64,000 nt of DNA from Udeniomyces pyricola (lineage: Eukaryota; Basidiomycota; Tremellomycetes; Cystofilobasidiales; Mrakiaceae). The notes beneath the pieces were generated by a model. The model saw only the letters and a program-made list of their open reading frames with translations. It ran no database searches and had not been told where the DNA came from. The DNA is taken from positions 283,142 through 347,141 of the forward strand of contig BCIK01000005.1 of NCBI GenBank assembly GCA_039545295.1, read 5' to 3'. The position numbers were made by a program, and so were the translations under genes. This document shows, in pieces, positions 12,096 to 24,400 of the stretch (its first letter is position 1; each line of letters begins with the position of its first letter).

Positions 12096-13537
12096 ATGAT
12101 TCCAGATGACCAACGTCTCCAAATCCTCCTGGACCTCGCTGAGGAGGATGTGATTCGATACCAAGTGCGAGCTAGTTATGTGTCCGAGGGCGTCTGGACC
12201 CGAGCGCGCGACCGGACTGGCATCCGAGCTCGGGCTGACGCTGTAGCAGGCCTCTCACCAGTCAATTACGGTCCCCTCGTCTGGACTAAGCCAATCAAGC
12301 CATCCGCCTCGAGTAGTGACAGCAGCACTCCATCCTCATTCTCTTCGTCTTCATCTGACTCGCCTGATTGGTCCTCGGACAATTCGACGGCCGAGACCGA
12401 GTTCTTATCCCTCCCGGCCGAGGTTCAGAGACTCATCGTGTCGTGCGTAGCCCAAAAGGAGTTGGCCGTGTTCGCTCGATGCTCGTTCCAGTGCCTCGAG
12501 ATGGCTTTGCCCGTGCTCTATCGGGAGTTGAGAATCAAGACCTGTCGACTGCATGCCATGTTGCAAGGCGGGGTAGGTCTGATATCCCTTGACGCGACTT
12601 CTTGGGATGTCTAGTCGATTGCCGAGCCGAATAGCGGATCGGCCCGATCCCCCGTTGACATGCATCTTTCCCTCCGTCGTGTCTGATCAACCTACCCCGT
12701 GTTCTATCGACCACACAGTCACCGTTGTCGTTTCGAATTCGGACTCTCTTTGACTCCCTCGCGCTCTCTTCGACTGAAGTCCTCCGTCTCGACCATCACC
12801 CAAAGGACAAAGCGTTAAAGTTTGCGTCTTTTCTTTCGGGCGATCCCCGACTCGCCAAGCTCGACCTCGTCAAATTGATCCTCAACCCATCCACATCTCA
12901 TACGCCATATTCAATCGACAACGTTATTCCTCTCCTCAAAAGTCTCCAACCCAAGGCGTTGTACCTCACCACGGACGCCAACGCCCAGGGGTCCTCGGTC
13001 TCGGTCGCGAGGGATTTTCTCACGTTCCTAAAGGCTTGGCCTCAGCTGGATCGATTGACGCTGGGCATGTTCTTGGACCCAATCCGACCGACGGGGAGTG
13101 TTCCTCATAATTCGGAGGAGGTCCCGCAACCCTTCATCTTCCCGTTTGATGAACCACTTACGCAAGATGCCGTCACGTTCAATCCTGGCCCTTCTCCTTC
13201 CTCTGCCTCGCGAAAGACTACGGCCAAATTAGGATCAGCAGAAGCGACGTCAGCTGACGCTTCCGTTCCTCCCGACCGACCGAATCCAAAGAAGATCAAG
13301 CTGATGATCCGAGCCCGATGGAAGAGCACGAGGAAAGTGGTGGATTCCTGGGTGAGTCATGACCTGTTCGACCAGAAGTGGTTCGAGAACCCGGTCCAAG
13401 TCGCGGTCGATGAGGCGGATGGGAAAGGGGTCAAGCAAGTCAGGTCGGCATTGAAGACGGTCGAGCCGAAGAAGTGGAAGCTGGTGAAATGTAAGGGGTC
13501 GGAGTTGGAAATCACTGGCGACGAAGGGAAGAAGTGA
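12096..13537 (+). CDS. F-box domain protein
   Basis: Two exons, 12096-12572 and 12719-13537 (donor GTAGGT, acceptor CACAG), give 431 aa in phase. After a serine-rich stretch, residues about 103-145 form an F-box: FLSLPAEVQRLIVSC, then ARCSFQCLEMALPVLYREL. Such proteins recruit substrates to SCF (Skp1-cullin-F-box) ubiquitin ligases. The region after the F-box has leucine-spaced segments (LAKLDLVKLIL, LQPKALYLT, LDRLTLGMFL) that resemble degenerate leucine-rich repeats, which would be the substrate side. This is an inference; no specific ortholog is recognised. It shares a short divergent promoter with the SDR gene and converges with CSN1. Confidence 0.75.
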
Positions 13538-13936
13538 AGGGTTGGGAGAGAGGGAAAGGTTCGGGAGGAGGAGGGGGGAGGTATGGATAACCCGTGCGAC
13601 CGAATGTGCAGACGGAGAGAAGAAGAAGCAATAATGTATAATCGATACGATCGCGATATGAATGTCTTTATCACCATGTGTTCTTCCGACCGGTTCAAGC
13701 ATTTGGCCAGATGTCTCATGTGATGCGTAATTGTTTCACGGTTGACTGTCTGATGAACACCGCTCATTCGAATCTGATCAAAATGCATACTGCGTACATG
13801 TGCTTGGTCCGTTTTGTGTGGCCACGAATCGTGACCTCGTTCAATCATCTCTCCTCCCCGCGCCAGTACAACTCTTATAACTGCCTTCCAGACTTCACTC
13901 CTCCAAACCATCCTCTACACACTGAAAACCAACTTC
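13538..13936. other. Convergent intergenic region, F-box / CSN1
   Basis: 3' flanks of two converging genes. GA-rich sequence just after the F-box stop is followed by AT-richer sequence (around 13630-13660). No coding frame was found. Confidence 0.5.
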
Positions 13937-16502
13937 TCAATCGTCATCGATGTAGATTGCGTCGTCTTCGTCAACCACCAAACCTGAGTCCACATCTTCC
14001 AGTCGCAAGACATTCCCACCACCACCCCCAACACCATCGCCACTACCACCACTACCACCACCACTACTCCCAGCTGAGAATTTAGGCCCTCGTACCAGCA
14101 GATCTTGCTCGACTCTACGGATGAGAACAGACAGATCAACGTGTGGCAGTGGTGATACACGAAGAGATGAAACCAAATCATCTCAGCATGAATCGATCTC
14201 AAAAGGCCTCGGGTTGAGGGGCCCGGATGGGGGGGGGGGGGGGGGGAGGGAAGGCAATCTTTGGGTTGACGAAAGGGGGATGGAGCTCGGAACAGTGTGA
14301 AGCAAGGGGAGAGAAGAGGTGAAAGGCAACGTACAGCTTCATTCTGAGGAGTGCGCGTCGTGTAGCAGCCTCGGCTTTCTCACCCTCGAGCAGGGCATCT
14401 TGGAAGACTTTTGAGCGAGGATCCTCCTTGCGAGTTGCGAGTACCTAAAGAAAAAAAATATCCCATTCGAAAACCAAACCAAGGGCCATTGCATGAGCTC
14501 TCGACCTGCATCTCCTCTTCTTGCTTTATTATGTTGCTTCTCGAATCGCTCTAATCCTCCTCCTACGTACCTTGTTGGGGAGATCTATCCTTCCATCAAT
14601 CTCTCCGCTCCCGACGAGAGTCGTCACCTCAGCGACCACGACCTCTTCATCCAATCCAAAGGCAGCCGCCATCCTCGTAAGTTTGACGGACTCAAACGGC
14701 TGGAAGTATTGAATGAGTGCGCGTCTGCGGATGGAGGCGGTCAGATTGGCGAGGTGGACGGGAAGATGGGGCATGAGGATGTGTTTCGACTGGAAGGGAC
14801 GAAAAGAAGAAGGATTGGAAAGAGATTAGATAATGGATCAAGAGAACTTCGATTCGATGGACAAAACTGATCCGTCATCTTAGTACCAGAGAAGGGAACG
14901 AAGTAGATGGAAAAAGCGATATTAAGGGGGGGGGGGCAGTGAAAAAGACTCACCGAGTGCATCTCGAGCAAATCAAGCGCGATTTTGTATCGTCCGTTGA
15001 CAAAGGCATCGACAATGTCCCGAACGTAGGTTTCCTCCTCGAGAAAGACGCGGAACGTCTCATTCTCAAGCACTTCGGATTTGATGGCGGATCTCCGGAG
15101 CGTGGCCAAAGAACACAACGCTCCGTAAACAGCAATCTCAGAGGGCGAAATGACCTGGCACAAGAAGACGAGGGAACGAATTTAAGGGACAAGCCAATTT
15201 CGGGTATCAGCTTCTACGAGGAATACGTTGTCGTCCGCATCTACGGACAAGCGTGACGGATTGACAACGCACAGTTGAGGCCCACTCTCCCAACTCCCCT
15301 TTGACCGCCAAAAACTCCCTGGCCGCCTTCTCATACATCCCCTCTCCCAAGCTGATCAAAGCTTTCGTCACTTGCAGCCTTGTGCTCGTCTTCTTGTGTT
15401 CCTCCTCGATGCGTGTGTTTTCTTCGTCGCGCTGACGAGCTTGGGCAGCGGAGAGGGGGACGTGCGAGGAGGCAGCGGCGTGTTTGGGTCGCTCGAGGGC
15501 AGATTCACATTTGACGAGGTAAGGAGTGATTTGAAGGTATTGGCAGAGCTGGATATCAATCTATTCGGGACATATGTACGATAGAGGTTTCAGGATAACG
15601 CAGAGATTTGTCAACAACAAAACCATAGGGGAAGATGGGCAGAGAAAGAGGATCTGCGCAGTTCAGCTGGATCCATACAGTTCTTGGCCCATTATTAACA
15701 CACATCATTCAGGCTTACCTCGATAATCGACATGCACATCTCAAGGATTTGAGCAGATGTTGAGTTGAACTCCCGGGTCTTGACGTATGCCTTTAGGGCG
15801 CTGTTGTAGTCACCGCACTTGAGATGAAGCTTAGCGAGATCGATGTGACACATCTGAAACGAGCGAGCAGGGTAGAAGAACATGAGACGGATGGGGTTCA
15901 GTCTATCTGCGATCCATCACTTCTTTGTTCGTCATCACTTGTTGAGCGTACGATCTGCCGTGGCTACACGCACTCGTATGCTCTCTTTGATGAGATTCGC
16001 GGTGACGGTCTTGAGCTCTGTCTCGCCCTTCTCCAACTCCGATCTCGCAGCGATCTGGACCTGCTTCCGCCACGGATCAGAGACATCCCCACCAAAGTAA
16101 TCGAACAGCTGAACATCGTACGTCTCGGCTTTGATGATTGAGAGGGCGATCGAGGAGCATCGCGAGCGAAGGGTAGCGCAGGAGGCGTGGATAAGAGCGA
16201 GGCGCTGGAGCAGACCTCGTCCTGAATGATTAGGACAGAGCCGATGAGCGAAAGGATCGAGACGAGATCAGTTGAGTGATGTTCCTACGAAATACAGTCC
16301 TACACGAGATGCTAGACGGACCGGTGAACTGCGAGATAACTAGATCAAGGTCAAAGGGATGCTGATCATCGATGGGGATCTGGGTCGGGTGCGGACGGGA
16401 ACCAGAGGAAGATGAAGCTGTGGCATTCGTGGCGACGGCGACAACAGGATGCGTCGAGCCAGTGGGAGCCATAAGTTGGTCCTCGACGTCTGGTAGGTTC
16501 AT
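13937..16502 (-). CDS. CSN1: COP9 signalosome subunit 1 (CSN1/GPS1)
   Basis: Eight-exon model, 519 aa: 16502-16322, 16221-15974, 15853-15719, 15560-15273, 15154-14954, 14789-14571, 14444-14335 and 14114-13937; all phases agree. CSN1 is a scaffold subunit of the COP9 signalosome, which removes NEDD8 from cullins and so regulates SCF-type ligases. Family blocks: LFDYFGGDVSDPW, ESIRMCHIDLAKLHLKCGDY, ALKAYVKTREF, a helical-repeat region, then ISPSEIAVYGALCSLATL, and the PCI domain with ALIQYFQPFESVKLTRMA and a winged-helix segment ending GRIDLPNKVLATR. The C-terminus ends RMKLVEQDLLVRGPK plus a Gly/Ser linker and an acidic tail. The start is the first true ATG (MNLPDVED); codons further upstream in frame begin with TTG only. 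The adjacent F-box gene belongs to the system that CSN regulates, but this proximity may be chance. Confidence 0.93.
14229..14246. repeat. Poly-G run (18 nt) in CSN1 intron
   Basis: Homopolymer of G on the plus strand (C in the sense of CSN1), inside the last intron (14334-14115). Confidence 0.9.
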
Positions 16503-16840
16503 GGAGTGAGAGGTATGAGATCGATGGCTGAGCAAGATCAGGGGACGAGATGGAGAATAACTGGTCGATGTAGCTTGGCGATGACGGCCAAGGGGAACGA
16601 TTCGATTGACTGATGGACGCGTCCTAAGACGCGCTGACGTTTCCTTTTTCTATAACCATTTCTTTCACAGCGCAGCCGCTTGCAGTTCAACGAGCCAGCA
16701 AGTTCCCTTCATCAAAGACGACACAAGACAAAATGAAACTCCAACAAAGGAAACATGAGAAAGAATTATGAGACAAAATCGAACCCAAAAGCATCACGCT
16801 TTCCACACTATGCTCCTTAGCGAAACCTCCCAGACCAGCT
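16503..16840. other. Intergenic region upstream of CSN1
   Basis: 338 bases between the CSN1 start and the stop of the next minus-strand gene. It is the CSN1 promoter plus the 3' end of its neighbour. An A-rich patch lies around 16725-16790. No coding frame was found. Confidence 0.5.
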
Positions 16841-18395
16841 TCAAATCCATCCCTCATGGCTCTTTTTGACATTCAACCTCGGAGGCTTGATAATCTCGGT
16901 TCGCCTCCTCTCAGCCTTGCACAAACTGACCAGCGCCTCCAGTCCCATCCATTTGGCCTCACCTTCGACTTCCCTCAGCCTCCTCGCCCGATCAACCTCA
17001 CCGCACAACGGACATCCGCCACATTCCACCTCGCCTTCGAGCTGGCACCGGAGGCTCGGCAATAGAGTGCCGAAGGAGAAGAAGTAGGCGATAGCAGCAT
17101 ACGGTTCAGGATTGCGAAGGACGAGGATATTGAAGAACGTCGTCGTCGACGGTGATGATGACGGAGACGATGAGTCCGCAGACGATTTCGTCGTCGAAAG
17201 AGGACCCGTAGGAGGAAGCCGAAGAGCAAATTTGAGTTGAGCTCGGGGAGTGAGGGCAGTCGGGACATCAGATGCGGATTCGAAGGATGACGTAAACGAG
17301 AGTCGCTTCGGTACGGGTGGCGGGATCAGGCCGAGCTTCGTGAGTTTGTCGAGGGATGAAGCTCGGAGGATAGGAAGGGGAGCGAACGAGGGGGGAAGAA
17401 GATCGCTGCAGAGAGAGGAGAATTTCATGAGCACGAGTCGAACTAAGAGTGACTTTGGTGATTGCCACATCACAAGCAACCAGGACAAATACTTACGAGT
17501 CAGAAGAGTAGCGGTTCCCTGTTGATGACGGCAATGGATCCACTTGGGCATCATCATCCGTTTCGACCTCCGAGTACGTCCCGTCGCTCTCGTCGCATCC
17601 TCCTACCTCAACCTCCATCTGTTCCCCGGCCATGGCCAAGCAACCTCGAACGAAATCGAGGAGGAAGTTGCTTGTCCGCTCGATCTTGTCGAGGGGAAGG
17701 ATGAATGTCAAGCCTGCAATGTGAAGCTGGACGAGGATGCCTGGCGAAGCGATGTGGTCTGGCTCGACACCTTGGAGCCGGAGCGGCTGGGGTGGTAGTG
17801 TAACCTTTTTGTGCGAGAGCAAGACGACGTCAAAGGAGGCTGGCACGCGTGGAACAAGTAGTGCTGGCGGGGAGTGTCGCTTGCGAGCGAACTTGGTCGG
17901 CGAAGCTTGAGGAGACGAGATGTCGTTCTTAGAAACAGCATGAGGGGAAGCCGAGCGAGATGACGTTGATCCAGGTGCGATCGGTCCTGACCGGAGGGGC
18001 CGAGAGGGTCGCAGACTGGAGGAGTCCCTGGTGGCAGCACTTGGGCTGGTGACTGTCGAACCCGCGGTAGAGTTAGTTCGGGAGCGCCTCCAGGACGCAA
18101 CGCTTCTGAGCGTTCCAGACATGGCTGGCGACGAATGCGAACCCGTCGACGGGCCTGGTCGGGATGGCGAGAGGACGAGTTTAGTGAATGGGTTTGTGAG
18201 GGTGGCTGACAGCCCTGAGGGGGAAGGATCTGCGGTTGAGCTGGCGGGCTTCGAGGTGAAGTCCGGGAGACCAAAGTCCATGAGAGGCAGTTCGTGAGAG
18301 GACCGTCGATGGAATTTAGGGATGAGCTTCTTGCGAGGGGACGGAGCGATGGGAGGAAGGTCGCGAGATGACGCATTGAGAGAAGGGTAGGACAT
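16841..18395 (-). CDS. Unknown protein with possible BTB-like fold
   Basis: Two exons, 18395-17497 and 17405-16841 (donor GTAAGT, acceptor CTGCAG), give 487 aa in phase. I do not recognise a family. The N-terminal half is Ser/Pro/Arg-rich and low complexity. Residues about 210-280 contain an ordered stretch (SFDVVLLSHKKVTLPPQP, then ILVQLHIAGLTFILPLDKI, then NFLLDFVRGCLAMAG), followed by an acidic segment. A second ordered stretch follows in the C-terminal exon: FFNILVLRNPEPYAAIAYFF, a C-x-x-C-x-x-C-containing segment (VECGGCPLCGEV) and a conserved-looking WMGLEALVSLC. The pattern of a short core followed by a 'lyfFsfGtLL' segment is reminiscent of fungal BTB-like proteins, but this is weak. 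The start is the only ATG in frame. Confidence 0.6.
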
Positions 18396-18803
18396 GGTGT
18401 GTTCGCGAGGGAGGGCGACGATCTCTGACGACTCTGGATGGTGGGCGTTGAGCAATGCTACGTGGGAGAGCGACCGGAAGAGATTGGGACAGAAGTGAGA
18501 GAACAAGGACGAAGATTAGAATGAGACATGACTGCTGGTAGACAGGAAGTGAGAACAAGGATGAGGCGTTGAAAAGAGAACAATCGGTCGTCGATTGGAG
18601 CGGACTTGAAGCTCCGATCAGGTGATTCGAAATCCATCCATCAAAGGGCAAACGCGTCCTGCATATTGCATGCCCTGCCAAACGCGTCCACCTTTATCTA
18701 GCCCAGCAGTCTTGACGTCTCACAGACACACCCAGCACCCAGCACCCAGCACCACCCACAATTTCCTCTTGCTCTTTTCCTCCATTGGCTGGTCTCATCA
18801 ATC
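18396..18803. promoter_or_regulatory. Divergent intergenic region between two unidentified genes
   Basis: Shared 5' region of a minus- and a plus-strand gene. It contains a short tandem CCAGCACCCAGCACCCAGCACC around 18731-18755 and pyrimidine-rich sequence just before the plus-strand ATG. Confidence 0.5.
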
Positions 18804-21118
18804 ATGGCTCTCGCTCCATCGTCATCTAACAGCTCGCATAGCCCTCCATCGACAACCCAATCTGCCAATGTCATCCTCACCACTCAACATGGCCGTCATC
18901 CCTCCAGCTCGCCTTTGAGCGATGCTCCCTCTCCTCGACACGCCGCTTCTCCGACTTCTCGACCTCCCCGAATCGTCTCGTCCTCATCCTCTTCTTCCGC
19001 ATCTGCAGCTCCACTTCCCACCACTGAATCCAAAGCGCCCATCGTTCGTCGTTCAGCCCGCTCGAAACCACAAATCATTCCTACCCCTCTGTCCCCTTCG
19101 TCCTTAATCCTCCCTCAGCCCTCTCCCCCTCGTGCTCATCTTGGTGAAACGGCTTTCTCCAACTCCTCGACCCATTCCCACCCTCGCTCGCTGCCCCCGT
19201 CAGCCATCGCTACGGCACCAACATCCCCTGGTCGAATCGCATCTTCCATTCCAAACTTAACGACGACGACCACTGAGCAGCCGCCTCCCCCATCCCCCAA
19301 CTCCGATGACCCCTCCACCTCCAAGCTGACACTTAACCTCAGTCGCAACGATCCTGAGTCCCAGAGGCAGAAGCGTGCGGAACCATCGGAAACGTCACTT
19401 GAGGCAGAGGCCAGTCGCAAGCGCAAGAAAGGAGACAAGGCAGAGCCATCGTCATCGTCCTCCAAAGTCGCTCAAGACGATGGCCGAGCGGAAAGTAAGA
19501 AGAAGAAAGCGATCGAGTCTAGCTCATCATCTGCCTCCAAGAAGCGATCCAAGCAAGATGTTGCAGCTTTACATCCTCCCTCGTCGACGACGCGATCGAG
19601 AGCTGCTTCGAGAGCGACGAAGCGAGCTATCATGTCAGATTCAGACGAGGCGGAACACAGCGATGCCAGCGTCATCCTCGGTGCAGGTCCCGTCGAGAAC
19701 GCGAACGTCAACGACACCTCTGCTATTGCTCCGACCAATCCTCCTCCCACTGCATCAACCAGCGCTTCGGCCTCTTCAACCTCGACCAAGCCCGAGAAGA
19801 AGGCGACCAAATCAAGTTTGGCATCATCCCGTCTCGACGCTCTGAAACCTACCCATGCCTCCCATCTCAGCAGTCCCTCCACCTCTTCCAAAATTGGATC
19901 TTCAGCTCCTTCGACGCCAAAGCTGGAAGACGCCCATAGAGGGACTAACCTCTCATCTAGTAGCAGTACCGCTGCCGTCCTTGCCAAAGACAAGTCCTCC
20001 AACGGCGCGATGGCGGCCAGCAGTAAGAAGGCGGGTACCTCTGGCATAAAGCGTACAAATCCGTTGGCACCTTCTTCGACGGCATCGTCTACCCCGACAG
20101 CGACGAGGCCTAAGGCAAAAGTCGCCAAGATCAAAGATCCCTTTGCAGATATTCTGGCGGGATTGGGTGCAAAGAATATTGAGGGCGTGAGTGTTTTCTC
20201 CTTCTTGGTCCGTGTGCCCGCACCGATTAGCCAAGGACGTCTTGGGCCGGCAGACTAAGATGTTGTGCCTTTCTTCTCTCTTCTAGAACCCCGGATTGGG
20301 ATCTCAATCGGCCATTTCGATAGCAAAGAGAGAGGGCGAAAAGTAAGTAATCTTAAGAACATATCGCGCTTCTGACGCGCTCACTCTATGATGTCTTTCT
20401 CGCCTCTGCCGATTTTTTCAATGGGCTGACATGTTCCACCATCTTGCCCTTGGTGGTTATGTCCGTACCTTTAATGTGATCTTTTAGGAAGCAGCAGGAA
20501 GAGATACAGCGGCAGAAGGAGCAGGAGCTTGCCGAAATTAAGGCTGAATTGGTATGCTCGCTCTCCCTCTTCCCTTTCTCACCATTACCTATACTACCTA
20601 CCAGGTCACATACAGCTATGCTGACATAGTCTGCTCTGCCATACCTTGTAATGACTCTCGCCTGATTTTTTTTGCAGGCAATCCCGCTTGACATTGAATC
20701 TCAAGCCAACGTTATGCACGAATTCGAGGTGAGTTTCAGCTTGCGCAAGTCTTTCTTATTCTGACCCTCTTAACCAGCTCGTCCTAACCCTTTCCGCTCG
20801 GATCTTTGCTATTCTCTTCGTCCCTCGATTCCTCTCTATTAGCGATGGCAATACACCAACCTGGATCAGACTGCTCGACTGTACCCGCACTGCGATTCTC
20901 GCGGGTTTGCCATCGCCGACTCGTACCGACATGCCCACATAACCCCTTCTGTCGATGCTCTCAGCAACTCGCGGACCCGAGCTGAGAGAGGGTTGTTTCC
21001 TCTCCCTAGAAACGGCAAGGAAGCGGTCGACTTGAGGTTTGCGTTCGTGGCGGAGATGGAGGGGAAATGGGGGGATGAGGAGGCGGTGAGGAAGTACCTG
21101 AGCTCGCGCGTGTTTTAG
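18804..21118 (+). CDS. Serine/lysine-rich protein of unknown function
   Basis: Five exons, 18804-20186, 20287-20342, 20488-20551, 20678-20728 and 20843-21118, give 609 aa with matching phases. The first 460 residues are low complexity: Ser/Thr/Pro-rich with basic clusters (SRKRKKGDKAE, SKKKKAIES) that could act as nuclear localisation signals. A short charged helix follows (EEIQRQKEQELAEIKAEL). The last exon is the best-ordered part: RWQYTNLDQTARLYPHC, GFAIADSYRHAHITPSV, and a C-terminal VRKYLSSRVF. I do not recognise the family. The dense series of short introns near the conserved C-terminus matches the pattern of neighbouring real genes. Confidence 0.7.
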
Positions 21119-21414
21119 ACGTAGAGGTGTATGATATGGGTGTACGTTAGACATAATGATTGAGTTGCTGTCGATTCTGGTTGGACGATGAAAGGTGTGG
21201 ATTGAGATGGCAGAGGCAGATTTGGTTGAGTGTATAGATGTATAAGATGAAACACGGGACGTTGGAATTCTATGAGTCCAAGACTCCAACGTTACGCAGC
21301 GTCGCCAAAAGTAAGCAAGCGCAAGCGAGAGAAATCGTTGGCACCCATCGATTCGACCAGACGTCGACCCCCTTCGATCTCTCCCTCTTTCCTCACCACA
21401 AGCCCTTTGACGCC

Positions 21415-24400
21415 ATGCCTCTCAACCTCACCGAAGAGGATGCGGCTCACCTCAAACCATGGCTTCTTTCCGCTCTAGGTCCAATGTTAGCATCACAACC
21501 TGGTTTCTAAGCCGTCTCTCGCTTCTTCCCCCTTGCCCCTCTTTCCTTTTCGTCGCCTTCTCGGGCGCGTCAGACGAGCTCACACCTCCACCCTCGATCT
21601 GCCTACCTTTCCTCAGATCCGACGCCGACACCGACATTCTCTCGGATTATGTTCTCGCCCTTCTCAAGGCGGACGTTCCTGAGCCCGAGCTTCAAAAGGT
21701 GCGCTTCTGCCTTGCTTATGCATTCTTGGCTGTCTTCAGACATGTAGGGGAACGCCGGAAGCAAGCGCAAAGCTGATTCTCTCATCATTTCCACTTCATT
21801 CATTCCATCCCACCTCGGTCCGGATCATCAGGACCTCGTCGAACAGTTGACAGACTTCCTTGAGCATAGTACGGGCTATCTTTCGCTCAGATCTTCGCGT
21901 ACATTTGACTATGGGACTGGTGAACATCGTTAACAACAGGTCCCNCCCCCCCCCCCCTCCTTCCCTTTCTCTTCCCCCTTTTCGACCATCCATTCCTTGC
22001 TTGGCGATCTTGTCTCGCTTTCGCTACACCTCTCATATCAAACTCACCAGATACCCAGGGCTTCGTGGAGTCGTTCTTCAAGACGCTTCGTTCTAGGTCC
22101 TACATGAACGTACATTCCCCTCATCCAGCGCCTGCTGCCTTTCCTGAGACGGACTCCTCCCGACCGACCAAACGATCTCGGTCCAACTCCCCTTCCACTT
22201 CCACTTCAGCCTATCCTCCTACCAAAGCCTTCCGAGTGACTTCTGCTAGTACTTCTACCCCCGATGCCCATCACAATATCTCTGGTAGAACCCCTGTCGG
22301 TCCTACAGGTTCGACCGCCGCCCACAATCATTATCCTCAACCGCAACAACCTGTTCCTCCCGGGGGTGCACGACATCAGCCCATCAACCCATACAGCGCC
22401 CTTCCCTCTCCTACTGTCTTTGCTCGTACGCCGCATCAGCAGCCAAGTGGCGGAGGAGCTCCGCGACACCGGAAACTATGCTTCGATTATCACCAACGGG
22501 GGTTTTGTCCGCGCGGCGTCTCGTGCATATTTGGGCACGACCCCGTGGGATATCCTTCACCTCAGGCAAACATGGCCGCTTTCCAGCAGATGATGATGAC
22601 TGCAGGTGGACCGCCAGGGGGATGGGATCCAAACGCCTTGGCAGTTATGACTGCTGGTGCCGCCACCGCGGGGAAACCCAATGGAGCTCCGAACGGGCCT
22701 CGAGACGCGTCGCGTCAGATGCCTTTGGGTCCGACAAGCAAAGGCCCTCACGACGGAGGTCGACCTGGATTTTCTCCTTCAACTCCTTCCAATGCGTTGA
22801 GTGCGTCCCTGCCTGACGGTGTTTCGGGGATGCCTGCGACGCCGATCGGTAGCTCGGGAGGAGGTGGAATCGCCCCTGGCGCTGAAGGGCAAACACAAGC
22901 TAGAGACGCATCAGGACCGAGGGGACCCATGACTGAGCCGACACGGGACATAAACCCTCAGCAGTTGATGGCGATGCAGCAATTCATGATGATGCAGCAG
23001 CAAGCCGGGGGATTATTCCCCGGAGGACCTTATCCCATGCATCCGCAACAGCAGCAGCCATTTGCGAGTCGAGGTGGTTTCCGAGGTGGAGGTGGAGGTC
23101 GGGGAGGATCGTCGGGTGATTCCTCAGGTGATCGATTCAACAACAACCACAAAAACAACACCCATCCCCACCATACCCCTCGTTCGACGGACCCTGGTCC
23201 CGATGCCAGTAACAGACCACCCTCTGATCGCTCCGGGACGACCTTGATTGTCTCTTCCATCCCGACTGCTTCCCTCTCCCTTGCCCCGATCAACGATCAC
23301 TTCTCCAAGTTTGGCACCGTCACCAACATCGCCATTGACGCTCCTTCATCGCGGGCGCTCGTCTCGTTCTCGTCCAACGAGGAAGCTTACCGGGCGTGGA
23401 AGTCGGAGGAAGCTATCTTTGGGTCGAGATTCGTTCAGGTTCTTTGGCATCGGCCTATCAAGGGCCATGGCGCCCGAGGGATCGAGGCTCTGGAAAAGAG
23501 CAAGAGCGCGGTCGAGACGTTGGGGAGGTTGAAGGAGGGTGAGAAGCGGCTGACGAAAGCAGAGATCTTGGCGAAGCAGAGGGTGCTGGAAGGGTTGATT
23601 GCGAAGCAGAAAGTGTTGATGATGAAGGTTGGTAAGCCAGAGCTGACGGGAGAGGAGAAGAAAGCATTGATGAAGGAGTTGAGAGGGTTGGATGAGGAAA
23701 TCCAGGTCGCGTCGAAGGAGACGACGAGTTTGGTGGTCGTTGGTGGACCCAAGCCTGTGGCGACCACGGTAATGGCTGTTGAATGTGGAAGTCAGCCGGG
23801 GGATAACAATGAGACCAAGAGGAAGAGAGAAGCATCGGGCACGCAGGTGGTAGGTAGCGGAGAGGATGGAAGCAAGATGGAGGGAGTTGAAGGAGAGGCG
23901 ACTGACGCAAACGGCGATGGTAGCAGCGCCAACACGGAGATGCTGAAGAGACAGCTCGAACTCCTTAAAGCAGAGGTAAGTTCCTTTGCCTTCTTGGACA
24001 GGATAGAGAGGATGTTAAGGAGGGAGAATTTCTTGTACCGACAAACTCAATCTCGTCGAGTGTTGAGATTCCTCCATTATCTTTCGTTTTCATTGATCTT
24101 TATTCACTTGTACTCTCTCTCCGCATCGTACATTTGGCTCCCTGAAACTAGGCTGCACTCCTCGGCGTTGATCCCTCAGCCCCAGCGGACGCCCCCTATT
24201 CGTCGTATTCATCTTCTCGTGGCCGCGGACGTGGTCGAGGCGCTCCTCGAGGAGGAGCCATTCGAGGCTCTTACCGTGGTGGCGCGTTTGGTGCTGGGGC
24301 GGGTGGAACGCCACGAAATTTCAAGCTCGACCTGCGGACGAAGAGTATCGCGGTCGTCGGAGAGGGGTTGGGCACGAATTCAGAGGCGAGGAAGGCCGTG

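Noticed and set aside
14177..14202. Acceptor GCTGAG for the last CSN1 exon
   Set aside because: The phase does not match exon 7; the acceptor CCGTAG at 14115 does and gives the expected C-terminal sequence.
19472..20134. 220-codon minus-strand frame
   Set aside because: It is the antisense mirror of a Ser-codon-rich exon in the plus-strand gene.
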